A stretch of DNA of 64,000 bases, from the NCBI GenBank assembly GCA_022592435.1, contig JABYQS010000019.1:62001-126000 (forward strand), read 5' to 3'. Positions 24,949-35,639 of this stretch are shown here, piece after piece. The translations under genes were made by a program, and so were the position numbers. Source of the stretch: Cerioporus squamosus (lineage: Eukaryota; Basidiomycota; Agaricomycetes; Polyporales; Polyporaceae). A model generated the notes under the pieces. The model was not told where the DNA came from. It did no database searches and saw nothing but the letters and a program-made list of their open reading frames with translations. The first letter of the stretch is position 1. Each line of letters begins with the position of its first letter.

Positions 24949-25600
24949 TCATGACGAGTCCGCCACCGCCTGCCTCCGCGCACGTCCCAACTCCCTCATC
25001 CACTCGACGTCCCTCGCGACCTTCTCCTCCCGCGCCCTCTGCCGCCGCCTGTTCAGGTGCGACCAGTCCTCGCCAACGCCAACCTCCGTACCAAACGGCT
25101 TCCGCTCCACTACTGGTTGGGGCGCCGGCTGGGGCGCCTTGAGCTGCCACTTCCAGTACTCGACGTTTGTCGGCAGAGCCCCCGCGTTCTTGCGACTCGA
25201 CTTTGTAGTCATATGCGACTTGAGCTTTTCCAGGGCCTCTTCTGAGAGCTGCTCTTTCGTGTGCACCTTGTCCAGCTCGCCTCTTTGCTGGAGGTCTGGC
25301 AGCACGACCTTCTTCAGGTACCTGACGATGTGGCATGCCGCGGTGAGCTTCACTGCCGCCGCCCACATAGAGCCCGAGCGAGAGCACGTACCTCATAGAC
25401 GGGATAATGCCTTCGGACTCTGCATCTCCAGATGAGCTATCCTGGGTGAGAGTTTGCTGCTGGGCCCGCGTGTACTTGTAGAGGTCCTGGACGGTGAGCG
25501 CGCCGTTCTGCTTGATGACTGAGAGCACGAGAGTGCGCGCCTCAGGGCTTGCTCGCCGCGTCGCAAGATGCTTCAAGCTGTGGGGAAGTCCGCGGCTCAT
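24949..25600 (-). CDS. Conserved-looking small protein of unknown function
   Basis: I cannot name the family. Exons 25600-25392 and 25321-24949 join in phase (..SMR|YLKKVVLPDLQQRG..) to give 193 residues. Residues 1-70 are basic at the start (MSRGLPHSLKHLATRRASPE), which would suit a mitochondrial presequence, followed by a helix-rich segment TLVLSVIKQNGALTVQDLYK that looks winged-helix-like. The second half has VEYWKWQLKAP and a very basic C-terminal helix (SHLNRRRQRAREEKVARDVE). The size, basic charge and pairing near a mitochondrial ribosomal gene make a mitochondrial ribosome or RNA role possible, but that is a guess. It is head-to-head with DCP1. Confidence 0.75.
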
Positions 25601-25820
25601 GACGGAGACCAGGAGAGCACGAGTTTGGAAGCAGGAGTGAATGGGTGTCCTGGCAGCGGAAAGCAGAAGGCGAGCCAGCTTTCGAGCTAGCGCCGAATAA
25701 GTGAATTGGATAAGGGACTTATCCGGCCAATTGTGAATGTTATCGCCCCTTATTGTCCATTCAGGAGGCAGGTCCAAGCTGCAGTCGCGTTCTGCACGTT
25801 CTCCATCTCTATCCCTCACC
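25601..25820. promoter_or_regulatory. Divergent promoter with GGATAAG palindrome
   Basis: 220 nt lie between the start codons of the small basic protein (minus) and DCP1 (plus). Positions 25708-25724 form a perfect inverted repeat, GGATAAG-GGA-CTTATCC. It is flanked by AATTGG and CCAATT (the latter a reverse CCAAT-type box), so the whole element is nearly symmetric. It probably serves both genes (inference). Confidence 0.55.
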
Positions 25821-28401
25821 ATGGCCCCTCGCCGACACCGCTCGCACTCGAATGTACATAATGCTCGTACTGTTGCTACCCCACCGCCACCGCCGCCTCA
25901 GAGGACGATAACACCATCTGCGAGCGCACACAAACCAGGTCTATCCGAGGCCATCTACCAAACAAACCTGAAGGTCATGCTGCGCCGGGAACCATCTATC
26001 ACCGGCACGGTCGATCAGTTCCCTCACGTATGTCTCTACCGCTACGACGGACAGAAGTGGGAGAAGCATGGATATGAGGGGAGCATGTTCATCTACCAGA
26101 AGTACGTCTGCTGCAGCCACAACCGCGTCTTCCGGGCTGACGTTTGGGTGCAGGTCCACCTATCCGACCTATGGCTTCTATATCTTGAACCGCATGGGCA
26201 CTGAAGACTATATCCGCCCCATCTACCCCGAAGACGACATGGAGATCCTCAGTGAATATCTCATGGTTCGATTTTATCCGGACTATACACAGCTACGGCT
26301 CGAAATGAATCTTCCCTACCCCATCCCGGACGAGGCTAAGCCTGCATTCAGCGCGGAGCTGCAGAAGCGGATACCACCGGAATACCAAGAGCGAGACTTG
26401 AACAAAGAGAAGAGGGGGCGTTCGATCACCCTTGGGCTATGGATGTTTGCGACCGATGCTCGAGAGCCACTCAAGTATGTTATGATGAGGTACGTCTCTA
26501 TTTCTTGCATATCTCAGTGTGTTGCAACGAATGTCGTAAGCCGGGGGCGGTTGGGGGTGACGTTGTGCCATGAGTCCAGTGCGCGCGCAGTATGTATGGG
26601 AACGCGTTCTTCAGCTTGTGCAGCGCTCATCCGATGTAGCACCATGCGCTCGGCATTTATCGCGCTCTTCGCTTCACTTTGGTTTCCGTCTTCCGACCTC
26701 TCGCTCATCGCAAATCCAGACTACACAGCTATATCAAGAGAGGCCTTCCGTACCCCGAAGAGTTCCACTATGGCCCTGGTAGACCCCCACCACCGCTCCC
26801 TCACTTCCGCTCGGAAAGCAGCGCTTCTGTGCATACCCCTCAAGGTGAGATTGCCATCATTGCTATATAAGTCTCGAAACTGAAGTGTCGAAGAGCGTAC
26901 CCAGACCGCCCCTCCGGACGGGGTTGTAGCCAGCCAGTCTGCTCCAACCACGATGGCCGCCAATGTCGCTGGCTCGGAATTGGATAGCCTCTTCGCGAAG
27001 TTGTTGCCGCCATCAGCAGCACCCCCTGCACCTCAAGAACCCGTGCCGGCCCCAGGGAAGTCCGTCCTCGATCTGTTTGCTGCCCTCAACGGCGGCCCAT
27101 CCCACCCGTCAGACCAAGCTTCAATGCAGTCCATCTCTTCGTCCATGTCGATTCCGGAATCTGGACCGACTCCTGCGGCGCGTTCTCTCCTGGACATGAT
27201 GTTTGCATCTGCAGCGCAATCAACCCCCACCGCGACGTCCGTCCCCGAACCACTTCCATCTTACCCCGAGGAGATCGTGATCGTATCTCCCAAGCCCACG
27301 TCTAGCGCTCTCCCTCATGTGCTGACGCAGGACGTTCTGTCGTCAATTATGGGCGTGCCCCCTGACTCACGGGCTTCCTCGGCTGCACCCAGTTCCATCG
27401 GATCGCGTCGATCGGCTCAGCGTTACGAGGGGACAACGAGTACAGCGAAGGCGACTTCACCTCCGAAGGCGAGCTCTCCAAGGCCACAATCGTCGGCGGT
27501 TCCACGCGGAGCATCCCTACTCTCGCGGTACCGAAAGGGCTGTCGTCCGAGTCCACGCCTGATGCAACGGGCAAGGTCAACGGCTCTCGGCGGATACCTG
27601 GGGACGTCACTCCTCGTCCTCCTGCAGGCGGCATGCGACTGCCGCCAACCTCTCCGCCTCAGTTCCAGCAGCAACGTCCCGAGACGCCTGGCACCAATGG
27701 CAAAGTCAACGGTAACGGCGCGGCTCCCTCTCCCGCCCCAGGTTCTGCACCTCGCATGCGCAACTTGAAACCATTCGAGGCAGCCTCGGACCTTTGGCCA
27801 TACCCGAGAGCTCCGCTCGACGATCGTTCCCTGGAGATGCAAGACGACGTCGTCGAGCTCGACTTCACAGACACGCGTGCCCTCAGCGACCCAGCGATTT
27901 TCTCCACCCGTCTGAAGGAGAAGAAGGAGCGCAAGGAGAAGGGGCGGAAGAGTCGGAAAGAGCGCGAGAAAGAGAAGGAGCGGGAGAAGGCGGAGATCGA
28001 GAAGGGTTGGGACCTGCCCACGCAGTCGGCGGGGCAGCCGGCGTACCGGTTGTCTGCTACTGGTCCCGTCGCGGAGGCAGCTACTGTCCCTCCTCAGCCC
28101 CAGTCTCAGGTTGTGAACGGTGGACCGAAGCAGGTGAAGAAGGCAGCTGCCAATGGGCGTGTCCAGAACGTCCAGAACGGCGCGCTCGATGCGGCGGCGG
28201 CGAAGGAGACGATTGTTACTGCGATGCCTGGGAAGACGCAGCCGCAGCTCGGACGTACCGAGTTTGTTCAAGAGCTGCTCAGTCTCATCTACGTAAGCTC
28301 TTCCCTCGTACGCCGTGCTCTCAGAGGCTGACTGTTGGATCCAGACTGACAAACAGTTCGTCGACAACCTATGGCAAAATTATTTGTCACGCGTATCGTG
28401 A
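25821..28401 (+). CDS. DCP1: mRNA-decapping enzyme subunit DCP1 (one apparent 1-nt gap)
   Basis: Activator subunit of the DCP2 decapping enzyme in 5'-3' mRNA decay. The exons are 25821-26101, 26154-26489, 26591-26635, 26720-26844, 26894-28292 and 28345-28401. The N-terminal EVH1/PH-like domain (about residues 40-220) has YQTNLKVMLRREPSITGTVD, VCLYRYDGQKWEKHGYEGSM, YPTYGFYILNRMGTEDYIRP and SLCSAHPILHSYIKRGLPYP. A long Ser/Pro-rich linker follows, then a Lys/Glu helix near 27910-28010. The end, QELLSLIYTDKQFVDNLWQN, resembles the DCP1 trimerisation helix. In the linker the frame slips once at the G-run 27429-27432: the sequence before it reads ..AQRYEG and after it DNEYSEGDFTSEGEL, as if one G were missing. 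The gene is presumably functional, with a homopolymer indel in the assembly. Confidence 0.88.
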
Positions 28402-30042
28402 TACGACCCTCAATCTACATCATAGGCGTACACAATGCATCCCCCAACGTCGTACATCCTATCATCTACGCATCACACCACTCCTTCTCGTCGCAACCTC
28501 TCCATCATTCGGCACACCTTGTCCCGCCACTCATTTCCTCGCATCCCTGGCAGTACCAGTCGTGTTGTATAACTCTTGTGTTCGCAATGCTCTACCAATG
28601 CTACTCATTTACGTATATTCAGTCCACCTTCGTTCGGGTCCGAGTTCGAACAACGAGGCCATGCCCCGCAGCCGCGTTTTTTGAGCTTGGTTGTGTTTCC
28701 GCTTTTGGGAGCGACGGCTTCTGATTCCAACAAGGACAAACACCACCACGTGTATACTGAACGCCTTTGTCGGCAGCGCTTACACTTCACAGCCACATGC
28801 GAACCAAGAGTAGTCGTGGACGAAGGTGTCCGAGTCCAAGTACTCGTTGGTGCTGCTACCTGCTCTTCTTCCTGTTCTTTGCGTGAACCACTCTCTCCGC
28901 TGATGTCTCGACCCCTCGGTACAGTGAGACGGCCTCTTCCCTAGCAAGGGAAGGCGCGAGTACCCGGCAGAGTCCTTCACAGCCCTCCGTTTCGTTCGAC
29001 TCGTTCGACAACCATAGTTATCCTTTTCTTCGTTCTTCTCCTGGGTGGTTGCAAGCCCTGCGTTAACGTAGTTGCCTCTTGGAGCTACACCTCTATCTCC
29101 CGCAACTCATAAGTATGCCACGAACCTCAGAACCTCCTGCCCCAGCTTCCTTGAGTTTAAGCCATTCGAGCCTCCGCTCAATCCAACTTGTGAGCGTAGG
29201 TACGCTCAATGACTAGCAAACGAGTTTCGCATAAGGTTGAGTCGGGAGATTGGGGAAGGAGGCGGGGGCTGCGCTTCGACCAGCCTACCGTTCTCGACGC
29301 TTCTGTCTCAGCCGTTCTGTCGCCTCTGCGTGTGTGAGGGCTTGCGTCACTGGGCTGGAATTGTATTGCGGGTCGGGGTATTATCTGGACAAGCATGAGC
29401 AGCATGACGGGTCATGGCGAGTACTACCGTCAATACTTACACACCGAGGAACTGGGAGCGTTCAACAGACTTACCGCGTCAACTTTTGGCAATATCTTCT
29501 GGCGATGGAGACTCATTAGCAGCGTTGGTGGATGCAGAGGGATGAGAAATGGGCGGGTTGATCAGGGTGCAGTTGCTGGTGGTGGTTGGGAGGTTCTGGC
29601 GTCAAGCCTCGCCATCCCGAACCGCGGACCATTTCGAGGACTCTACGAATGATCCTGCATGTCGTCATGCAAGCTCCCCTTCGGCATGCCGACGATGCAT
29701 CTCCCTTCCAAGTACTATCAGCGGATTTATCAGCTCAGGATAGATCTCAAGCTCGCATGCAAGTATAAGGCATCGAAATTCTAGTCTCGGCAATGCGGTA
29801 GTGTCGCTCTAACTGAAGTAGCACTTACATGTCTGCCAGTGAAGAGACCCTGTATAATGAATCGATAGCTGCAACCCTCTGCAGACCGCTTCGACACTCG
29901 AGGCGAATACTATTTTCAAGCAATAAGGTCACCAAGGCTATAGCTGCGAACTATCGGCGACATTCACCTTGACCGGGGCAACTTGAAGTGCTTACCCTTC
30001 CTCTCGCACTCGCGGAAAAATCTCACCACGATTATGTTTTAT
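28402..30042. other. Intergenic, no defensible gene
   Basis: The 3' flank of DCP1 is followed by unremarkable sequence. A plus-strand ORF at 29395-29652 (MSSMTGHGEYYRQYLHTEEL) looks protein-like but is isolated. No repeats were seen. Confidence 0.4.
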
Positions 30043-30123
30043 CTCTCTGTCGGGGAGTCGAACCCCGCTTTCGCGCGACCACCGACTGACAGGCGCGTGT
30101 ACTAACCGATATACTAACAGAGA
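30043..30123 (-). tRNA. tRNA-Asp (anticodon GTC) with 9-nt intron
   Basis: Reading the minus strand from 30123, the acceptor TCTCTGT pairs perfectly with ACAGAGA near 30050-30044, followed by discriminator G. The D stem is GTAT/GTAC. The anticodon stem CGCGC/GCGCG holds the loop C-T-G-T-C-A, with anticodon GTC, interrupted after position 37 by the intron GTCGGTGGT. The T arm is CGGGG-TTCGACT-CCCCG. A run of five T's on the minus strand follows about 20 nt downstream, as expected for RNA polymerase III. A and B boxes (TAGTATATCGG-like and GGTTCGACTCC) are internal. Confidence 0.93.
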
Positions 30124-30939
30124 CGTGCTGAATTGACTGCGCGTAGTAATCGTACAGTGATCATGGACAGGAGAAGGTACCACATGTACAAACATAGGTA
30201 ACGAGCGCAATGGCATGCCGAGCTTGCCTCCTCTTCCAAGTATTCACTACATGTGCTAGATAGCTAAGCTGGTAGAACCGCAGTCGGGCACCGCCTTAGT
30301 GCCACATTACCTACTTATCCTTTGTCTCGCTAAAACCTCAGGTGAAGAGAGTTCGAGGCTGCTGCGTTCGTACCAGTAGTCACTGCAATATCTTCCCATG
30401 TGTCTCCGATATCTCACCTTTCACCTCGATCATCGGCTACAGTAATGTCGCGCATAGTAGTAGCTTAAGGGGGAGCCCTTGGGAGTTGCCTGAACAGTAT
30501 TGGAGCTCGACTTTTGGGGTGAACATTCCTGCAGCCCGCAATACGCTCAAATCGATGCGCCAAACGGAGACCAGCTATCGAGCGCCTCGCTCTACCCGAT
30601 GTCACTTGCATCTTCAAGCTTCAACTTCACCCACTCGCAAAGTCTGAGCGAGAACATTCGAGACAGATCCTTGAAAGGCTGGCCGGTCTGCCGGACCGTG
30701 AGGTCGATTGAAACGGGACGTGTCCTTGACAACGACAAGGTGTAAATACTAGTAGGATCGGGAGATAGCGATGGATGACATTGAGTATATACTATGGAGA
30801 GCGACCAGAAGGGCGGATACAAAGCGAGAGAGAACAGACAACATAGTAGGAAGTGCGATACAATGGGTTCAGGATGGAGAGCGTAAGACAAGAAGTCGTA
30901 GATAACGATAATGTGATGAAAGCGGTGAGCACTAGCGAA

Positions 30940-31567
30940 TTACAACATAACGTATATGCGTCGAGATCGTCGCTGGTCGTGTGCGGAGCGCTGCGCCCGT
31001 TCTCTCTGCGGTTCAATGAGCTCCCTACCGATGCTCACGAGGGAATGGTAAGACTCACCGATGCTGAGGGAGAACGATCTTCACCGGAACACCAATGCGT
31101 CGTATTCGGTTATCCTGGGACGTTCCAAGATGGGAGCCTGCCACTTGAATGGATACACGGACTCCGAAGCATTCGAAGGGCCACTGTGCGTCATCTCAAG
31201 GATTTCATACCCGCCCAGAGGGTGGAGGATGACCATTCGGGATGGCGTTGTGGAAGGATAGTACGGAACTGGCGGGGGCAAGTTCTCGTCATTTTCCCCC
31301 GCAGCAGGCGTTATGCCCTCGCCCTGGGCTTGGGCTTGGGCGGGGATGGGGGCGGGAACGGGGCAGGAAGGGGCAGGAGCGGGGCAGGAACGGGGGCAGG
31401 AGCGGGGGCAGGAATGGGGGCAGGAGCGGGGGGCGGGGGGCGGGAGCTTGGTCCGGGGCAAGGGTGGGGGCGGGAGCTTGGTCGAGGGCAGGGGCATGGG
31501 TGGGCGCACCAGCCTGTGCCGGAGTTACCAAGTCTACGTTGATGTTCTGGATGGACAGACCAGACAT
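30940..31567 (-). CDS. Orphan protein with Pro/Ala minisatellite, frame-broken
   Basis: Unrecognised gene. The start ATG at 31567 lies in a good context (GCCATGTC). Exon 1 begins MSGLSIQNINVDLVTPAQAG and runs into Pro/Ala repeats (DQAPAPTLAPDQAPAP). The repeats continue as APAPIPAPAPAPVPAP in a second frame and PAPIPAQAQAQGEG in a third, after which the ORF GITPAAGENDENLPPPVPYY ... YPFKWQAPILERPRITEYDA is open to a donor at 31084. A second exon, 31024-30940, in phase, ends RRSRRIYVML. The two frame changes fall in G-runs of the repeat. Either the repeat length is truly unstable or the assembly miscounts G's. No function is proposed. Confidence 0.4.
31330..31500 (+). repeat. G-rich minisatellite, 12-mer units
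   Basis: Imperfect tandem units of the type GGGGCAGGAGCG (12 nt, with 10- and 11-nt variants) are followed by two longer GGCGGGAGCTTGGTC-type units. The plus strand is a near-continuous G-rich tract with many runs of four or more G's and is therefore a G-quadruplex candidate. The minus strand encodes the Pro/Ala repeat of the orphan gene. Confidence 0.85.
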
Positions 31568-33977
31568 GGCGAAATTGTGTGGAGAGAGAGTAGTTCAAGT
31601 GGATGTGGTGGTAGATGGAAGACGGGTTGAGGAGGGCGACGCCGAATTTATGCTCTCGCTTCGAGGATGCGCGTCAACGGCGGTGATCTCCCAGGCGGAC
31701 TTGCCTCGCGGGGTACCAACTTCGGCAGCAGCCCGGGGCTCCAGACCGGTGCGTACAACCGTCCTTTGGCAGCCTGTCTCTGCGCCGAACACGAGGCTCG
31801 GCCGCCGAGAGTAGAGCCATGGACTTGACGACCGATCACCATGAGGAAGGGTGGGGAGGAGGTGCGCGCTGACGACAGCCATGAACTCTATCCACATACC
31901 ATGTTCCCGTCCGTTAACTTCGACGCATCCCTGCCCCACTCATGCCAACATGCCTAAGAGTCGTCACAGATGTGGGAGGCGATCGCGAGTGGCGTCTGAG
32001 TGTCGTGGTTCAAGTTTCAACCGAGACGACCTTGCTGTTCATACCGCAGAGACGAGAGTCCATATATTGAAGAGGATAGATACTCTCACTGCTCGAGAGC
32101 GTGGCGGATGGCGCGAGCGAGTGTACTGCATGTGGCAGAGGTCGGGAGGCGGGTTCGGTTTGCGGGTGGTACGGGGCGCTTTGGCGCTAGGACCAAGCGC
32201 GTCCTTCCAAGGCGTCGGCCAAAGCTTATGAATACCGGGTCATCTGTCTTGTTTCTCATGGACAAGGTAGTCCGCTTTGTCGTTGACATGAAGGCAGAAG
32301 GCTACAGCATTTGTCTTACTGCCTAGGTGGAAACGAACGTCAGCGAGTATCCGGGACCGGCACAACGCAACCAAGGAGGAACGGGTGAACTAGGGCTAGC
32401 GTACTTCGTACAATGTCCAATGGTAACATCGGGACTGTCTTGCAGGCTTTCGAAGACCTGAAGGAAAGGAGAGACCCAGACGAGGCACGCGAACGAGGCA
32501 CACATTGAACAGACACTTGTAAGCAAACAGCACGACAACGTTCTTCATATAGGATTCCTCTGTTCCTGAATCGTACTAAGGTCCGCGACAGCTACCGACC
32601 ATAACTCGGGGACGACGTAGCTATCGTACTATTAGGCAGGGAGACGGCAGAAGACAGTAAGGCAAGGAGAAAGGATTCCGGGAAAAATATAAATGATCGT
32701 CGAAGAGGGATGCACGTACCGTTCACGATATAGCATGGGGAGCAAGCTTGCAACACATGCTGTAACTTGAGCGTACGACGTCCGCTAGCTACCTCTGGAG
32801 GGAATATGATGACGATGATGAATGCTGTTGGTGGAATCCGAGTAACAGAGGATAGGAAGGACGACGAAAGTGATGGGGAGCCTCTTGAGTAACGTCGGCA
32901 GCACAGACATGACGCGAGATCCCCACACGTGAGGATTATGAACGCCATGAACGCTAGTGGAAGGATATGAGGAGCGGATGCGGTCGTTTGGAGCGTGGAG
33001 AAAGAAGCGGGATGCGGTCGTCAAATGGGAGGAAGGCAGAGAATCGTAACCGTGGCAGTAACTGAAGGGATGCTCGAAGGTGCTTAGTGCGCACCCACGC
33101 TGCCGAGTTTTTAGAGATGGCGAGGTTGACTGCGCAGCGCAGTGAGACGTCGAGAGGACGGAGGGAGTACAAGAACGGGATGAGACGGTGAGGCGGGGGA
33201 AGGGCGGGGCCGTCTGTCAGACAGCGGCTTTTGCTCCGACGCTTTGACCCTGTGCTCCTAACTGCCAACGTCCAAGCACGGGTCAGCACACTCCAAGGAC
33301 CAAGCGGACGCAATACGAGCACTGACTGTTCATCATGGCTCCCACACCGCCATGTGCGCTGACGGTGGTAGATATTCCCTAGACGAGTCATCTAGGCTTG
33401 ATTTGTTCAAAGTACGAAGCGCCCGGAGGACATAGCAGGCATGTCGCCGACGACAGAGGGATAGCCAAGGGCACATAATAATTCGACCTTGCCTTAACTG
33501 AGGAGAAGATACCAACTGTCAGCATCATGCCACATGCGCATCTATGATACTATGCCCCTTACCTCCTCTTCAGGCGGGCGGGGGACGCAAGAACTCCCCG
33601 GCGACACAATAAAGCATGGGCGCTAAATCTCCAGTTGCGGTGCAGAGTGACGCTCGACCTGGATGAAAAGGCGGAAGCGAGGGGCGCGGTCGGAGCGTGT
33701 TCCCCCATACAAAGGCTACTCCCACAAAGCGTGAAGCTTGAAATCTAAGCGTTCTTGGGAATGCTCACAAAGAGCTGCTGTCACGAAAGGTATTTTAGCA
33801 GGCGTGTGCGTGAACGACGAAGCCAACGTACCTCAACTCCCTCCTGTCAACTGTCTCCGCGCCGCAAGCAACGACAAGATCACCGAAACCGGTTCAAGCA
33901 AGAAGGTGAGTAGCACGAGCCAGGAAGCAAAGCGTATAAGAGCAGCGCGCTGATGGAAGACATGGACAGAAACAACC
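31568..33977. other. Gene-poor stretch of 2.4 kb
   Basis: Only short overlapping ORFs are present. Minus 32948-32592 is open for 118 codons with hydrophobic segments (AFIIVIIFPP), but it has no signature. The last part is promoter for the intronless gene at 33978. Confidence 0.35.
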
Positions 33978-35126
33978 ATGGACGCAAGCACCTTCGACGC
34001 GGAAAAGCAAGCAACGATCCGCCAGCTGGTCCAGCAACACTACCCCGATGCGCATCGCATTTCCGTCACAGTCTCTGCCACGGGCGAGGGCCAGCACCTG
34101 CGTTGGCACTACTCCGAGGATGTCATCGAACCGCCCCGAGGACTCACCCCATCCGCCTCCCGTGCCTCTCTCGCCCAGGTGGACGAAGACGGCGACAGCC
34201 AAATGGGGGACGAGGAAGAACGCCCTCACACGCCACAGCCTCTCGGAGCGTACGACCCTGGTTCGGTCGTGCTGACACCGCACAAGAGACAAAACCCGTG
34301 GCAAGCCCTGCGGCGTGAGCGTCGCATTGGGGGCGGACTCGATTGGTGGCACGACGAGGAGGGGGTGGAGGAGCGCCTCACGTTCCTGCGCGATGGCGAG
34401 CGAGGTCCCGATGGTACGCAAGGCGACGTCGACCCCGAGCAGCTCGGCCCGGACACGCGACATGTATACGACTTGCTGCGCGCCCAGCGGGAACGCCATG
34501 GGTCTCCAGCTCAGCCCGACGACGACGCGCGGAGCATTGCCAGCATCGCCAGCGAGGCCACAGTCATCATCGATCCCCGCGAGCCGACGAAGCAGACTCT
34601 CTTCACGGGCGAGATGCCCATCGTCCGCCAGCCCACCCGTCCTTCCGACTACAAATGGTCCGGGACGACGCTGAGTTCCGGCACGACCTCGAGCGGCAAC
34701 AGTCAGCCACAAGCGATTCGCGGCTTGTCCACCATCCAGGAGGAGGGTAGCAGGAGCGAGGACGATGGTGGGCTAGATACGCACGCGTGGCCGCCACGGT
34801 TACCGGACTTCGGTCATGTTCGGCTCTTCCGCGACGATGTTGGAAACTGGGTGCGCGATGGGTCCTTGCCGCCGGACGGAGACTATCACATCGACAGGAG
34901 TCTTCTGCCTCCCAAGGTTGACGAGGCCAGTCGTGCAGCATCGCGCGCAGCGCGCGCGGCTCGCACCGTTCAGCTGCAGCGGACAGACACTGAGCTGATC
35001 GACCAGCCAGCCAGCCAGCCTAGGGTTGTCCCGGTCGTGAGAGATCCCTGTGAGACAGCCTGTTCGGCGTACTCGGCTTGTCCCGGTCGTGGAGATCCCT
35101 GTGAGACAGTCTCGTCGGCGTGCTGA
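33978..35126 (+). CDS. Intronless orphan protein, C-terminus altered by a frame slip
   Basis: Unrecognised 382-residue ORF without introns, unlike its neighbours. It starts MDASTFDAEKQATIRQLVQQ; residues of about 1-50 look folded (HYPDAHRISVTVSATGEGQH), and the rest is charged and probably disordered. Seen directly: RKRQNPWQALRRERRIGGG-like PHKRQNPWQALRRERRIGGG, LDTHAWPPRLPDFGHVRLFR and GDYHIDRSLLPPKVDEASRA. Near the end there is a tandem DNA repeat (two copies of a segment around CCCGGTCGTG..GATCCCTGTGAGACAG, 35030-35115). The first copy carries one extra A. In the annotated frame the protein ends in an odd Cys-rich tail; without that A the frame would continue about 18 codons further to a stop at 35179-35181 and end RRSARLRK. 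It could be derived from a retroelement Gag-like protein, but I see no proof. Confidence 0.55.
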   Translation: MDASTFDAEKQATIRQLVQQHYPDAHRISVTVSATGEGQHLRWHYSEDVIEPPRGLTPSASRASLAQVDEDGDSQMGDEEERPHTPQPLGAYDPGSVVLTPHKRQNPWQALRRERRIGGGLDWWHDEEGVEERLTFLRDGERGPDGTQGDVDPEQLGPDTRHVYDLLRAQRERHGSPAQPDDDARSIASIASEATVIIDPREPTKQTLFTGEMPIVRQPTRPSDYKWSGTTLSSGTTSSGNSQPQAIRGLSTIQEEGSRSEDDGGLDTHAWPPRLPDFGHVRLFRDDVGNWVRDGSLPPDGDYHIDRSLLPPKVDEASRAASRAARAARTVQLQRTDTELIDQPASQPRVVPVVRDPCETACSAYSACPGRGDPCETVSSAC

Positions 35127-35639
35127 GGCGCCAGCGAGTACGCCGGTGCCCGTGAGGAGGAGTGCCAGGCTTCGCAAGTGAACGTATGCTCTGGAGGTCC
35201 GAGGACAATCGCCGTTATATCTTTTGTTGTACCATCATCACACTCTCCTTCTACCGTATGATCTATCTAGTCAGCGACTTGTACTATGAAACATGCAGCA
35301 TGTATCACGCACCGAAAAAACATGATGACCTTCTTTTTCTCGTCTTCCTCTCGAGGGAGCTCCTAGAGCTTCATAATGGTCAATTGACTGATATAGTGGT
35401 CTTCATCGGGTGGCTGCATGTGTTCGGCTAGCAAGGAAGGCGAGCGTAAGAAATTGTAGCATACGCGCAGCGGCCGAGCTGGACGTTGTCGACGACGAGG
35501 GCGACAAGGCGCGCGACGAAGGCGTGTCGGCAAACGCCGGCGGGCATGTGAATTGCCTGCCGGATCCGGGCTTTGCGGGGTCCGTTACTCCTTGCTCATC
35601 GTCCACGACGTCGACCGGGGCGCTGTCCACAGCGTTGAC

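Noticed and set aside
31313..31814. Gly-rich plus-strand ORFs
   Set aside because: Produced by the G-rich minisatellite; the non-repeat flanks look protein-like only on the minus strand.
33894..34712. 272-codon minus-strand ORF
   Set aside because: Antisense to the intronless orphan; low-complexity Arg/Gly composition and no start context.
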